Shown: positions 32,285-44,080 of the stretch, piece by piece | How the letters are laid out: each line of letters begins with the position of its first letter | Position numbering within the stretch: position 1 is the stretch's first letter | Assembly (NCBI RefSeq): GCF_031143425.1 | Contig: NC_090443.1 | Location: forward strand, 1,055,353,554-1,055,417,553 | Origin: Pleurodeles waltl | Taxonomy: Eukaryota > Chordata > Amphibia > Caudata > Salamandridae | Direction: 5' to 3' | Length of the DNA: 64,000 bases | Notes under the pieces: generated by a model | Told to the model about the DNA's origin: nothing | The model's database searches: none | The model's input: only the letters and a program-made list of their open reading frames with translations | Program-made: the position numbers and the translations under genes

Positions 32285-35200
32285 TATTGTACCACAGGTG
32301 AAGGGGTTGCGCATGATGGACAGGCCCTTGGTATTGTCCCCCCAGGTGCCTGGTCTGTGATGGACAGCCCCTCGGTATTGTCCCCCCCCAGGTGCCTGGT
32401 CTGTGATGGACTGCCCCTTGGTATTGTACCCCAGGTGCCTGGTCTGTGATGGACAGCCCCTTGGGATTGTTCCCCAGGTGCCTGGTCTGTGATGGACCGC
32501 CCCTCGGGATTGTCCCCCAGGTGCCTGGTCTGTGATGGACCGCCCCTTGGTATTGTCCCCCAGGTGCCTGGTCTGTGATGGACCGCCCCTTGGTATTGTC
32601 CCCCAGGTGCCTGGTCTGTGATGGCCAGCCCCTCGGGATTGTTCCCCAGGTCCATGGTCTGTGATGGACAGCCCCTTGGTATTGTCCCTCAGGACCCCTT
32701 GGCATTGTCCCCCAGGTGCCTGGTCTGTGATGGTCAGCCCCTTGGTGTTGTCCCCCAGGTGCCTGGTCTGTGATGGCCAGCCCCTCTGGATTGTTCCCCA
32801 GGTCCATGGTCTGTGATGGACAGCCCCTTGGGATTGTCCCCCAGGTGCCTGGTCTGTGATGGACCGCCCCTTGGTATTGTGCCCCAGGTGCGTGGTCTGT
32901 GATGGCCAGCCCCTCGGGATTGTTCCCCAGGTCCATGGTCTGTGATGGACAGCCCCTTGGTATTGTCCCTCAGGACCCCTTGGCATTGTACCCCAGGTGC
33001 CTGGTCTGTGATGGTCAGCCCCTTGGCATTGTCCCCCAGGTGCCTGGTCTGTGATGCACAGCCCCTTGGTATTGTCCCCCAGGTGCCTGGTCTGTGATGC
33101 ACAGCCCTTTGGTATTGTACCCCAGGTGCCTGGTCTGTGATGGACCGCCCCTTGGGATTGTCCCCCGGGTGCCTGGTCTGTGATGGCCAGCCCCTTGGGA
33201 TTGTACCCTAGGTGCCTGGTCTGTGATGGCCAGCCCCTTGGTGTTGTCCCCCAGGTGCCTGGTCTGTGATGGCCAGCCCCTTGGTGTTGTCCCCCAGGTG
33301 CCTGGTCTGTGATGGCCAGCCCTTGGTATTGTCCCCCAGGTGCCTGGTCTGTGATGGACAGCCCCTTGGTATTGTCCCTCAGGTGCCTAATCTGTGATGG
33401 ACAGCCCCTTGGGATTGTACCCCAGGTGCCTGGTCTGTGATGGACAGCCCCTTGGGATTGTACCCCAGGTGCCTGGTCTGTGATGGACCGCCCCTTGGTA
33501 TTGTCCCCCAGGTGCCTGGTCTGTGATGGACCGCCCCTTGGTATTGTCCCCCAGGTGCCTGGTCTGTGATGGTCAGCCCCTTGGTATTGTCCCCCAGGTG
33601 CCTGGTCTGTGATGGACAGCCCCTTGGTATTGTACCCCGGGTGCCTGGTCTGTGATGGACAGCCCCTTGGGATTGTACCCCAGCCCAGGTGCCTGGTCTG
33701 TGATGGACAGCCCCTTGGTATTGTCCCCCGGGTGCCTGGTCTGTGATGGACCGCCCATTGGTGTTGTCCCCCGGGTGCCTGGTCTGTGATGCACAGCCCC
33801 CCTTGGTATTGTACCACGGGTGCCTGGTCTGTGATGGACAGCCCTTGGTATTGTCCCCCAGGTGCCTGGTCTGTGATGGACAGCCCCTTGGTATTGTCCC
33901 CCAGGTGCCTGGTCTGTGATGGACAGCCCCTTGGGATTGTACCCCAGGTGCCTGGTCTGTGATGGACAGCCCCTTGGGATTTTACCCCAGGTGCCTGGTC
34001 TGTGATGGACCGCCCCTTGGGATTGTACCCCAGGTCCATGGTCTGTGATGGACAGCCCCTTGGTATTGTCCCCCAGGTGCCTGGTCTGTGATGGACCGCC
34101 CCTTGGTATTGTCCCCCAGGTGCCTGGTCTGTGATGGTCAGCCCCTTGGTATTGTCCCCCGGGTGCCTGGTCTGTGATGGACAGCCCCTTGGTATTGTAC
34201 CCCGGGTGCCTGGTCTGTGATGGACAGCCCCTTGGGTTTGTACCCCAGCCCAGGTGCCTGGTCTGTGATGGACAGCCCCTTGGGATTGTACCCCAGCCCA
34301 GGTGCCTGGTCTGTGATGGACAGCCCCTTGGGATTGTACCCCGGGTGCCTGGTCTGTGATGGACCGCCCCTTGGTATTGTCCCCCGGGTGCCTGGTCTGT
34401 GATGGACCGCCCCTTGGTATTGTCCCCCGGGTGCCTGGTCTGTGATGGACCGCCCCTTGGTGTTGTCCCCCGGGTGCCTGGTCTGTGATGGACCGCCCCT
34501 TGGTGTTGTCCCCCGGGTGCCTGGTCTGTGATGCACAGCCCCCCTTGGGATTGTACCCCGGGTGCCTGGTCTGTGATGGACAGCTCCTTGGTATTGTACC
34601 ACGGGTGCCTGGTCTGTGATGGACAGCCCCTTGGTATTGTCCCCCCGGTGCCTGGTCTGTGATGGCCAGCCCCCCTTGGTATTGTCCCCCAGGTGCCTGG
34701 TCTGTGATGGACCGCCCCTTGGTGTTGTCCCCCCGGTGCCTGGTCTGTGATGGCCAGCCCCCCTTGGTATTGTCCCCCAGGTGCCTGGTCTGTGATGGAC
34801 AGCCCCTTGGTGTTGTCCCCCCGGTGCCTGGTCTGTGATGGACAGCCCCTTGGTATTGTACCCCAGGTGCCTGGTCTGTGATGGACAGCCCCTTGGTATT
34901 GTACCCCAGGTGCCTGGTCTGTGATGGCCAGCCCCCCTTGGTGTTGTCCCCCCGGTGCCTGGTCTGTGATGGCCAGCCCCCCTTGGTATTGTCCCCCAGG
35001 TGCCTGGTCTGTGATGGAGAGCCCATTGGTGTTGTCCCCCGGGTGCCTGGTCTGTGATGCACAGCCCCCCTTGGTATTGTACCACGGGTGCCTGGTCTGT
35101 GATGGACAGCCCTTGGTATTGTCCCCCAGGTGCCTGGTCTGTGATGGACAGCCCCTTGGTATTGTCCCCCAGGTGCCTGGTCTGTGATGGACAGCCCCTT

Positions 35201-35515
35201 GGTATTGTCCCCCAGGTGCCTGGTCTGTGATGGACAGCCCCTTGGTATTGTACCCCAGGTGCCTGGTCTGTGATGGCCAGCCCCCCTTGGTGTTGTCCCC
35301 CCGGTGCCTGGTCTGTGATGGCCAGCCCCCCTTGGTATTGTCCCCCAGGTGCCTGGTCTGTGATGGAGAGCCCCTTGGTGTTGTACCCCAGGTGCCTGGT
35401 CTGTGATGGACAGCCCCTTGGGATTGTACCCCATGGGTCTGTGATGGACAGCCCCTTGGGATTGTACCCCATGGGTCTGTGATGGACAGCCCCCCTCGGG
35501 ATTGTCCCCCAGGTC
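32285..35515 (-). repeat. 43 bp minisatellite, about 75 copies; largest array
   Basis: Plus-strand unit: TGCCTGGTCTGTGATGGAC, AGCCCCTTGGTATTGT, CCCCCAGG; variants include GGACCGCC, GGCCAGCC, GTTGTCCCCCCGG and an occasional extra CAGCC. Every unit carries CCAGG/CCTGG arms around TG and an E-box CAGGTG. The minus strand is stop-free and open for 1,203 codons (32237-35848). Since 43 is not divisible by three, three units make one 43-residue cycle and all frames read the same peptide. This explains the ORF without a gene. Blocks are duplicated inside the array (offsets about 281 and 349 bp). Confidence 0.98.
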
Positions 35516-36184
35516 CATGGTCTGCCCATGGTGCTGGCTGGCTGTGAGTGCTGGCAGGGCCTGGCATCTTTCCTTGGCGTGAGCCTGGTATACAACCGGC
35601 CCCGCCGAGTAGGTGGCACTGGAGGCCCTTCCCTCAGAGTGGCAGGGGGTACATGGGAGAGCGCTAGAGACGGGGTGCCCCCGTGCGCAGAGGAACATGA
35701 TGGCTCTGAGGGGTGCCGGTGGGGGTTGGGGGTACCTGGGCGCCGCTGGCAGTGTGGTGCCCCGAGTGTGCACGGGTACTAGAGGGGGGTGACGGGGCAT
35801 CAGTACAGCTGGGGGCACCTGACGCCTGCCCCCGGGATGCCCCTCCACCCAGGGCGGTACGAGGGTGAGCTGGCACCCTCCCAGCGGGCACCACAGCCCC
35901 CCCTCGGGCAGGGCCCGGTCCTCCTGGACTTTGCCCCCCGGATGCTGATACCTGCGCGCCTTATCTCCGCACAGGGCGTTGTTCTGTGTGCTCGCTGCCC
36001 CCGAGCCCGTGCCCGCCTTATCTCCCCGCGGGAGGGGCCGGGCCCGGGGGGGCTCTTTGTAATAGCCCTAGTGAGGCACTTCAGCCGTTTAGTTTATTAC
36101 TTCACTCTTAAAGCTTCTTTCACAAGCTCAATAAAAACCCTTTCAGTGTCCGCCTCCTGCCCCAAAACGTCAACCTAGGCAGAG
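35516..36184. other. GC-rich, CpG-containing segment with duplicated CTTATCT sites
   Basis: GCGCCTTATCTCC and CCGCCTTATCTCC lie 57 bp apart (35960 and 36017), each a GATA-type site in a CpG-rich context. AATAAA is at 36130. This could be a small CpG island or a GC-rich repeat end. No exon could be supported. Confidence 0.4.
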
Positions 36185-37885
36185 CACCAGGACACTGGCT
36201 GTTACTCAGCAGTACTCCCAGCTCTGACCGGGGGCTCTGTGGGACTGTGCAGGGGGCGCTGGAAGTGCAGTGCCAGGGGGTGGGCATGTTACTTCAACAG
36301 TACTCCAGCCCTCACCAGAAGGGTTGGCTGTAAGGACAGCGCCAGGGGGTGGGCATGTTACTTAAGCAGTACTCCATCCCAAGCAGCAGGGATCACTGTA
36401 ACAGTACTGCGGGGTATGGGCATGGTACTTCAGCAATACTCCAGCCCTCACCAGAAGGGTTGGCTGTAAGGACAGCGCCAGGGGTATGTACATGTTACTG
36501 CAGCAGTACTCCTCCCAAGCAGCAGGGAGCTAGTATGGACATGTTACTTCAGCAATACTCCATCCCAAGCAGCAGGGATCACTGTAACAGTACTGCGGGG
36601 TATGGGCATGTTACTTAGCAGTACTCCCAGCTCTGACCGGGGGCTCTGTGGAACTGTGCAGGGGGCGCTGGAAGTGCAGTGCCAGGGTGTGGGCATGGTA
36701 CTTCAGCAATACTCCAGCCCTCACCAGAAGGGTTGGCTGTAAGGACAGCGCCAGGGTATGGGCATGTTACTTAAGCAGTACTCCATCCCAAGCAGCAGGG
36801 ATCACTGTAACAGTACTGCGGGGTATGGGCATGTTACTTCAGCAATACTCCAGCCCTCACCAGAAGGGTTGGCTGTAAGAACAGTACCAGGGTATGTACA
36901 TGTTACTGCAGCAGTACTCCTCCCAAGCAGCAGGGAGCTAGTATGGACATGTTACTTCAGCAGTACTCCATCCCAAGCAGCAGGAATCACTGTAAGAGCA
37001 GTGCAAGGGCATGGACATGTTACTTCAGCAGCTCTCAACCCTCGCCAGCAGGGTGCGCTGTAAGAGGAGTGCCAGGGTATGGACATGTTACTTCAGCAGT
37101 ACTTCATCCCTGACCAGCAGTGTTCAGTCCTAAGGGCAGTGCCAGGGTATAGACATGTTATGTCAGCATTACTCCAGCCTTCACCAGCAGAATGCGCTGT
37201 AAGAACCGTGCCAGGGTATGGAATTGTTACTTACAGTACTCCAGCACAGGCCAGAAGTGTTCACTATAAGAGCACTGCCAGGGAATGGGCATGTTAGTTC
37301 AGCAGTACTCCAGCCCTCATAGCAGTCTTCACTGTAAGGACAGTGCCAGGGTATGGGCATGTTAATTCAGCAATACTCCTTCCAGCCCTCACCAGCAAGG
37401 TTTGCTGTAAGAGCACTGCTAGAGTATGGATGTGTTACTGCAACGGTACTCCGACCCTTTCCACTAGGGTTCGGTATAAGAGCAGTGCCAGGGTATGGCC
37501 ATGGTACTTCATCAGTACTCCAGCTCTCATCATCTGGGTTCACTCTAGGGGCAGTGCCAGGGTATGGTACTTAAACACTACCCCAGCCCTCATCATCCGG
37601 GTTAAGTCTAGGGGCAGTGCCAGGGTATGGGCGTGGTACTTCAGCAGTACTCCAGCTCTTATCTGGGTTCACTCTAAGGGCAGTGCCAGGGTATGGGCAT
37701 GGTACTTTAGTAGTACTCCAGCCCTCACCAGAAGGACTGGCTGAAGAACAGTGCCAGGGTATGGGCATGGTACTTCAGCAGTACTCCAGCTCTTATCTGG
37801 GTTCACTCTAAGGGCAGTGCCAGGGTATGGGCATGGTACTTGAGTAGTACTCCAGCCCTCACCAGACGGACTGGCTGAAGAACAG
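36185..37885 (+). repeat. Degenerate ~69 bp minisatellite, about 24 copies
   Basis: Shared blocks: GTGCCAGGGTATGGGCATG, TTACTTCAGCAGTACTCCA, GCCCTCACCAGAAGG, GGCTGTAAGGACA. A block of about 410 bp starting near 36200 is repeated near 36610 with few changes, so the first part expanded by multi-unit duplication. Later copies (37080-37880) are more diverged. Confidence 0.93.
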
Positions 37886-38545
37886 TGCTCGGCTCATTGT
37901 TAAACCTCTCGAATGGTTGAGTTACCACTGGATGCACCAGGGCAGGCTGTGGCCAGATCGGAAGGCCAGTGGTGTTGGGGGTGGCAGAGTGGCCGCTTCC
38001 CACCTATGGTGGGGGACAGTCTTTTGGGGTACTTAAGTCTCCGGTACTGGCGCCCTCTCTTCACTGGATGAGAGCATGCACTGGTCGGTCTCCAGCTCGC
38101 TGGTATTAGTTTGGGGTGATCCTGTGCCCACCTACCCGCCAGTAAGTGGGTGTGCGAGCAGGAGTACCTCTGGTGTGGGACCCAGGTATGGATACCCGGG
38201 GTACTCTTCGGGGGTCTGAATGTTGGGTCCTCTCCAGTTGTCTGGTCTTGGGTGGTGTTGGGGTGTCTGTCGGTGCCTCCTTCCCTCCTGCGGTGCATTA
38301 ATCCAGATGTGTCTTGTCCTGATGTGCAGTCACTCCTCAGCACGAAGACCCATCAGTGCAGACTATACCCTGCCCACTACCCTCGGGCTCCTGCCCCTTG
38401 TAGCTGTGCCTGGGAGGTGGGCTGTCTGAAGCGTGAGTGCTCTGAGGGTCTCACTCCACCATGCTGCCCATCTTGGGGTGCACCCAGGCGGGTTCTGGGC
38501 TTTGCTCCACATTCTACATCAGTGGTTCTTGTGGACCCCTCCATT
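37886..38545. other. Unassigned spacer
   Basis: No recognisable gene or transposon. Confidence 0.45.
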
Positions 38546-39125
38546 ATAGGCGCCCGGGGAGCTCTGCTGGGTCACTATAGGCGTCCGGGGGAGCTCTGCT
38601 GGGTCACTATAGGCGTCCGGGGGAGCTCTGCTGGGTCACTATAGGCGTCCGGGGGAGCTCTGCTGGGTCACTATAGGCGTCCGGGGGAGCTCTGCTGGGT
38701 CACTATAGGCGTCCGGGGGAGCTCTGCTGGGTCACTATAGGCGTCCGGGGGAGCTCTGCTGGGTCACTATAGGCGTCCGGGGGAGCTCTGCTGGGTCACT
38801 ATAGGCGTCCGGGGGAGCTCTGCTGGGTCACTATAGGCGTCCGGGGGACCTCTGCTGGGTCACTATAGGCGTCCGGGGGACCTCCTGCTGGGTCACTATA
38901 GGCGTCCGGGGGACCTCCTGCTGGGTCACTATAGGCGTCCGGGGGACCTCCTGCTGGGTCACTATAGGCGTCCGGGGGACCTCCTGCTGGGTCACTATAG
39001 GCGTCCGGGGAGCTCTGCTGGGTCACTATAGGCGTCCGGGGAGCTCTGCTGGGTCACTATAGGCGTCCGGGGAGCTCTGCTGGGTCACTATAGGCGTCCG
39101 GGGAGCTCTGCTGGGTCACTATAGG
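38546..39125 (+). repeat. 32 bp minisatellite, about 18 copies
   Basis: Unit: CTCTGCTGGGTCACTATAGG, CGTCCGGGGGAG. Sub-blocks by variant: GGGGGAG copies, then GGGGGACCTCCTG copies, then GGGGAG copies, i.e. ordered blocks of shared mutations. Three decayed copies follow to about 39250. Confidence 0.98.
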
Positions 39126-40814
39126 CATCGAGTGATCTCTGATGAGCCATTGTTGGTTTCCAGGGGCCTCTGCTGAGTCACAATAGGCATTGGGGGACCT
39201 CGAGGACCTCTGCTGGGTCGTCATTGGATTCCGGATATCTCTGCTGAGTCAGTAATTGGAATTCAGGGAGTGCGGCCCTCTTAATTTCAATAATTTGAAC
39301 CTTAAAACAATATATAAAATTTGCACAAACAACGTTCATCGAGCAAATGCACTAGTGATGAAATGTTTGATTAATTCACAAACAAATTATTAAAATGTCA
39401 ACGACTTAATTTGAATGGGAAGGTTGGTGTTTAGCGCTTTCAGTGGTGGCCACCCGGTGTCCGCCATGTGTTCTGCTTGATGCACGTGCTCTGATTGCAG
39501 ACCAGAGGAGGCCGCTTACCCTGAATCCTCCGCACTCAGTGTCCAGTGTTACTCTGCCTCTCATTATATGCACGTCAGTCATGAGGTGTCTATTAGGCGG
39601 TTGCAGCCCCCCTGGTCGGACGTCGCAGGCACCCCGGGGGCGCAGACCACACAGGTGACCGTCCACTGCTAGCGAGCCGTGGCTCCTCCATTACTCCGAG
39701 CCCCCCCACTGCACCATGGGGTCGCAGACTCTAGGACTGGCCCTGGGTGTCTTGGGGTGCGTCAAGACCTCATGTTTACTTGTCTTCTCACTCGTTCCTC
39801 GGCTTTACTTTTGTTTTTGGGGGGGGGGGGCCTTACTTGGTGTTGACTCCCGACCCCCCAGGGGGTAACTTCCCAGATGGGGGTGAGAGCTGCTGATGGG
39901 GTTCAGACTTGTCCAGCCTGTGGAGGCTGGGGTGCAAGAGGCCTGGGTGGGCACTGTGCCCCGTTGTACTCGCACCATCTGGTTGGGGCGTCCTTGTGCG
40001 CTTCAAACAAGGTTTGGGGGCGCCAGGCTGGGGTGCCCCGAGGGCCTGTGCCCTCACCCGGGTTGCTGTGTTGCAGCTTCTCCCAGTGGTGTTTGCACCC
40101 TCTGCTCGGGGGGTGTCTGCCTCCCTCCTGTGGGAGGGGGTGCAGTGTACCCCAATGCTAGGCAGCCCCTGCCCCCTCAGATGACCCTGGGTTTGGGGCG
40201 CACTCTGCTCCCTCTGGAGGGGGCGGCCGTGGACTGCGGCCCAGAGGCCTCCCGTGCCCCGGCTGAGGTTCTTTGTGTCCAGCGCCTGGAATTCGTTGGC
40301 GCTAGGCCCAGAATGTCGGCTTTATTTTTAGACGTGGGCGGTTCGGGCTCCTGCTGCTGCTGGGAAGAGGGGGGCAGCCACAGAGGGGGCGAAGGGTGCA
40401 CGAACCGTGGGGGGCTGTTCGTGCCCCTAGGGGGCAGGCAGTAGGTGATGTCCGCAGCAGGGGCCTGGGATTACACCAGGGGTTGTGCCCACCACCTCCT
40501 GGGCGAGCTACCCACCGGTGCCCGGTTTTAAGGCTGGTCGGGTGACGTGCTTGGCCGGTGCCCCCCTGCCCTCCGGTTGAGGTGCCGGCAGCTCGTCAGT
40601 GCGGGGCTTCAGTGCCCAGCTGCCTTCAGGTGAGAGCTCTTCGCCTGGTCCGCTGCCCTGGGGTGAGATGCCAGGCAGTGCCCAGCTGTCCCGGGTAACA
40701 CCCCTTCCTTCAGGGCGCTCTGATGAGATACCTGCATACTGCTAACTTAAGCATTTTAGTGCCCTTCAGTCCTTCCTTGCAGGATGCCTCCTCCCTGCCT
40801 GCGTGAGGCGCCAG
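39126..40814. other. Unassigned; AT-rich then GC-rich
   Basis: 39126-39250 holds decayed units of the preceding array. 39280-39420 is AT-rich. From 39830 the sequence is GC- and CpG-richer, with GGGGGCGGCCG near 40217. A G run lies at 39819-39830. No gene recognised. Confidence 0.45.
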
Positions 40815-41285
40815 GCGGTGCCCTTGGACCCTTGGGTGCGGTGCCCTTGGACCCTTGGGTGCGGTGCCCTTGGACCCTTGGGTGCGGTGCCCTTGGACCC
40901 TTGGGTGCGGTGCCCTTGGACCCTTGGGTGCGGTGGCACGCGGTGCCCTTGGACCCTTGGGTGGGGTGCCACGCGGTGCCCTTGGACCCTTGGGTGGGGT
41001 GCCACGCGGTGCCCTTGGACCCTTGGGTGGGGTGCCACGCGGTGCCCTTGGACCCTTGGGTGGGGTGCCACGCGGTGCCCTTGGACCCTTGGGTGGGGTG
41101 CCACGCGGTGCCCTTGGACCCTTGGGTGGGGTGCCACGCGGTGCCCTTGGACCCTTGGATGAGGTGCCACGCAGTGCCCTTGGACCCTCGGGTGGGGTGC
41201 CACGCAGTGCCCTTGCCCCCTCGGATGAGGTGCCACGCAGTGCCCTTGCCCCCTCGGATGAGGTGCCACGCAGTGCCCTGCCACC
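40815..41285 (+). repeat. 23 bp to 33 bp minisatellite
   Basis: The first five or six units are 23 bp (GGTGCCCTTGGACCCTTGGG plus TGC). From about 40935 the unit becomes 33 bp by adding GTGCCACGC-type sequence, about 10 copies, decaying toward the 3' end. The 33 bp part gives an 11-residue minus-strand repeat (RAPRGTPPKGP-like) inside a 271-codon frame, an artefact. Confidence 0.96.
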
Positions 41286-41994
41286 CTTCCTCACAGGGTG
41301 CTCTGCTCCGCCGACTGTGCCAGGGGGCCCCGGCTTGGGCAGGAAGTGTCCAGCATTCTTCGGATGTTTGTCCTGCCAGGCAGCTGACTTTGGCAGAGGG
41401 TGCGTCCGGCCTGTGGCTCCCTGGGAAGGCGGGAGTGGGGGGGTCTTGGGGTACGGTGCTTTACAAGGAATAGCCACAGGCATCCGAGCTTCAAGCGCTG
41501 AAGCCCAGTAGAGTCGCTGACGCACGGTGTGCTCCTGGGCACATGGTTCATTGGAGTCCGAGCAGCTGTGCCTAGAAGAGCAGTGTCCTCGCCGTGTGGA
41601 GCTGTGGATGGGCCTTGGCGCTGGTTGTTCAGACCAGCGCCATGTCGTGCCTGCTCCAGGGATCGTTCAGGAGTGGGTACAGCTGCGCCTAGCGCTTGGA
41701 GGCCGTCCTCTGCCGCACAGTGCCGATGGAGGGGTGTGATCTGTTCCAGAGTCCTGTCTGATCCTGATCTGACAAACCCTGGAATGTCATCAGAGGACTC
41801 CATCTTTGTTTACATTCCGTCCTAGAGGAAGCCCGGCAAGGCCCAGACTCACGAGGCGCTAAACTGCTCCTCCTGCGGCCCTCCACCTTCAAGCATGAGT
41901 GATGCATGAACAAGCCCTTCTCCGGAAGTGCCTCAGAGGGACTGAACTCCCTCCGAGCCCCACCTGGCCACATCATGTGGCGCTCGATAAATAC
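41286..41994. other. Unassigned spacer
   Basis: No recognisable gene; AGCGCTTGGA and GCGCTAAAC motifs are scattered. Confidence 0.4.
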
Positions 41995-42098
41995 CTCAAA
42001 GCGCTTCTCTTTGAAGGACACCTGTCGCAGGCGACCTCAAAGCGCTTCTCTTTGAAGGACACCTGTCGCAAGAGACCTCGAAGCGCTTCTGTTTGAAC
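41995..42098 (+). repeat. 41 bp repeat, about 3 copies
   Basis: CCTCAAAGCGCTTCTCTTTG and AAGGACACCTGTCGCA recur at 41995, 42033 and 42075 with few changes. Confidence 0.9.
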
Positions 42099-42404
42099 GA
42101 CACCCTGCCTACCGCTCTAACCCTCCCCGCCCCCTCAAAGTGCAGTCCAACCTCGAGCATCATGAAGGGAGGTTGTCCGGCTCAGGGCGCTATCACCTGC
42201 TGGTCACTATTGTGTCTGGCAGTGACCACGTCTGAAGCGCTGTAGCTCACAGGGAGGCCAACCTGGCGTTGTCTCCTCCTTCTGTCTTACCTGTATATTG
42301 TCTGTCTATTGATACGTTCTGCTTTTTGGAAGGCGCTTTGATACCTACGGGCCATGTCCGCGCTACATCAAAATCACAAAACAAACTGTGCTGATGACAT
42401 CTCC
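42099..42404 (+). repeat. Spacer with SINE-like 3' tail
   Basis: At 42331-42376 GGCGCTTTGATACCTACGGG then GCGCTACATCAAAATCAC matches the layout of the tail at 3040-3120. No internal promoter boxes could be placed, so only the 3' end is supported. Confidence 0.4.
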
Positions 42405-42985
42405 AAGTAATCCCTGTGTACAGCTAGGCGCTTGGTGGGAGGGGCCCTGCCCTCCTCGGTGAGATGTAGGCTCCTCCAAGTAATCTAGATGTACATCTAG
42501 GCGCTTGGTAGGAGGGGCCCTGCCCTCCTCGGTGAGATGTAGCCACCTCAAAGTAATCCAGGCGTACAGCTATGCGCTTGGTAAAGGGGTCCTGCCCTCC
42601 TTGGTGAGATGTAGGGTCCTCCAACTAATCCAGCTAAACACTTGGTAAGAGGGTTCTGCCCTCCTCGTTGAGATGTAGGGTCCTTAAAGTAATCCAGGTG
42701 TACATCTAGGCGCTTGTTAGGAGGGGCCTTGCCCTCCTCGGTGAGATGTAGGCACCTCAAAGTGTACTTAGAGGCGCTTGGCACAGGAGCTCACGCCCTC
42801 CAACTTCCTGGGCACCTCTGAGTTATCCCTGTGTGCAGCTAGGCTCTTGGTAAGAGGGGCCCTGCCCTCCTCGGTGAGCTGTATGGTCCTCAAAGTAATC
42901 CAGGTGTTCCTAGAGGCGCTTGGCACAGGAGCTCACGCCCTCCATCTTCCTGGGAACCTCTGTGTGTAGATCTAGGCGCTTGTCG
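42405..42985 (-). repeat. Degenerate ~60-65 bp minisatellite, about 9 copies
   Basis: Shared plus-strand blocks: CTAGGCGCTTGGT, AGGAGGGGCCCTGCCCTCC, TCGGTGAGATGTAGG, CCTCAAAGTAATCCAGG, GTGTACA. Copies diverge by substitutions and 5-15 bp deletions. Confidence 0.92.
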
Positions 42986-43656
42986 TGGAGAAGCCCCTGC
43001 CCGACTATCTCCTGGCTGAGAGATGCAGTACACAGCCGAGGGTCGGTGCCATGCGCCTCCCAGGCTAGAGAACTGTGGGGAATCTAGCGCTTCTGGGTGA
43101 AATCTCCGGTGTGGGCGCTTTAAGTGTTATTCACGATCATAACCCAGCGTTTATGAGCACACCTAGCAGGGCTGTCCTGATCAATCTAGTGGGATGGGAG
43201 CGGTTGTTACTTCTTTTTATATTAGGTCTGGCCATGAGGCTGCGTTTCATTTTTGGCACGTCATGTAAAATAACTAACTACAGCCCTGTAGACCTACATA
43301 GAAGAGCTTTGGGCCAGTCCCGTTCGTCCCTTGGTATGTTAGTGGCATTCACCAGGGCCACAGAGTGGCGCAGACGGTAAGCCCACGTCAGACACTGACT
43401 TGCACCGTGAGTGGTCACTTCATGATGTGCACATCCGCCTAAAAAGAAGTGCCCTTCAGAGCCAAGGCTGAAGGGGCGCCTACTTTACTTAACCAGTGCT
43501 TTTTTTCTCCATCCTAGTCCTCTTTCTGTAAATTACAGCTTCAGTTTACAGTAATTTAAACATTGGAAGCCTCCTTTGCAGCAGTAAGGATCATGTTTTC
43601 CTGTAATGTGCATTGGGTCGTGCAGAGAAACCCGCCTTAGTTTCAGTGCCCCTGCC
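42986..43656. other. Unassigned spacer
   Basis: No recognisable gene or transposon. Confidence 0.45.
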
Positions 43657-44080
43657 TGCTAGGAAGCACCCCTGCCTGCTAGGGAGCACCATGCCGCCAG
43701 TTAAAGGTACATGCCTGCTAGGGAGCACCCCTGCCTGCTAGGGAGCACCATGCCGCCAGTTGAAGGTACCTGCCTGCTAGGGAGCACACCTGCCTGCTAG
43801 GGAGCACACCTGCCTGCTAGGGAGCACACCTGCCTGCTAGGGAGCACACCTGCCGCCAGTTAAAGGTACATGCCTGCTAGGGAGCACCCCTGCCTGCTAG
43901 GGAGCACCATGCCGCCAGTTAAAGGTACATGCCTGCTAGGGAGCACCCCTGCCTGCTAGGGAGCACCATGCCGCCAGTTAAAGGTACCTGCCTGCTAGGG
44001 AGCACCTGCCTGCTAGGGAGCACCTGCCTGCTAGGGAGCACCCCTGCCTGCTAGGGAGCACCATGTCGCCAGTTAAAGGT
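43657..44080 (+). repeat. 18 bp repeat in higher-order units with a 24 bp spacer
   Basis: CCTGCCTGCTAGGGAGCA units occur singly or in runs of up to five, separated by CCATGCCGCCAGTTAAAGG plus TACAT. The spacer-containing composite recurs at least six times, so two nested periods coexist. Confidence 0.95.

Noticed and set aside
38546..39125. TCACTATAGG in each 32 bp unit resembles the end of the phage T7 promoter
   Set aside because: Only the last ten bases agree; the upstream TAATACGAC part is missing. Coincidence.
9190..44080. CRISPR arrays
   Set aside because: Repeats abut directly with no unique spacers, and context is vertebrate.
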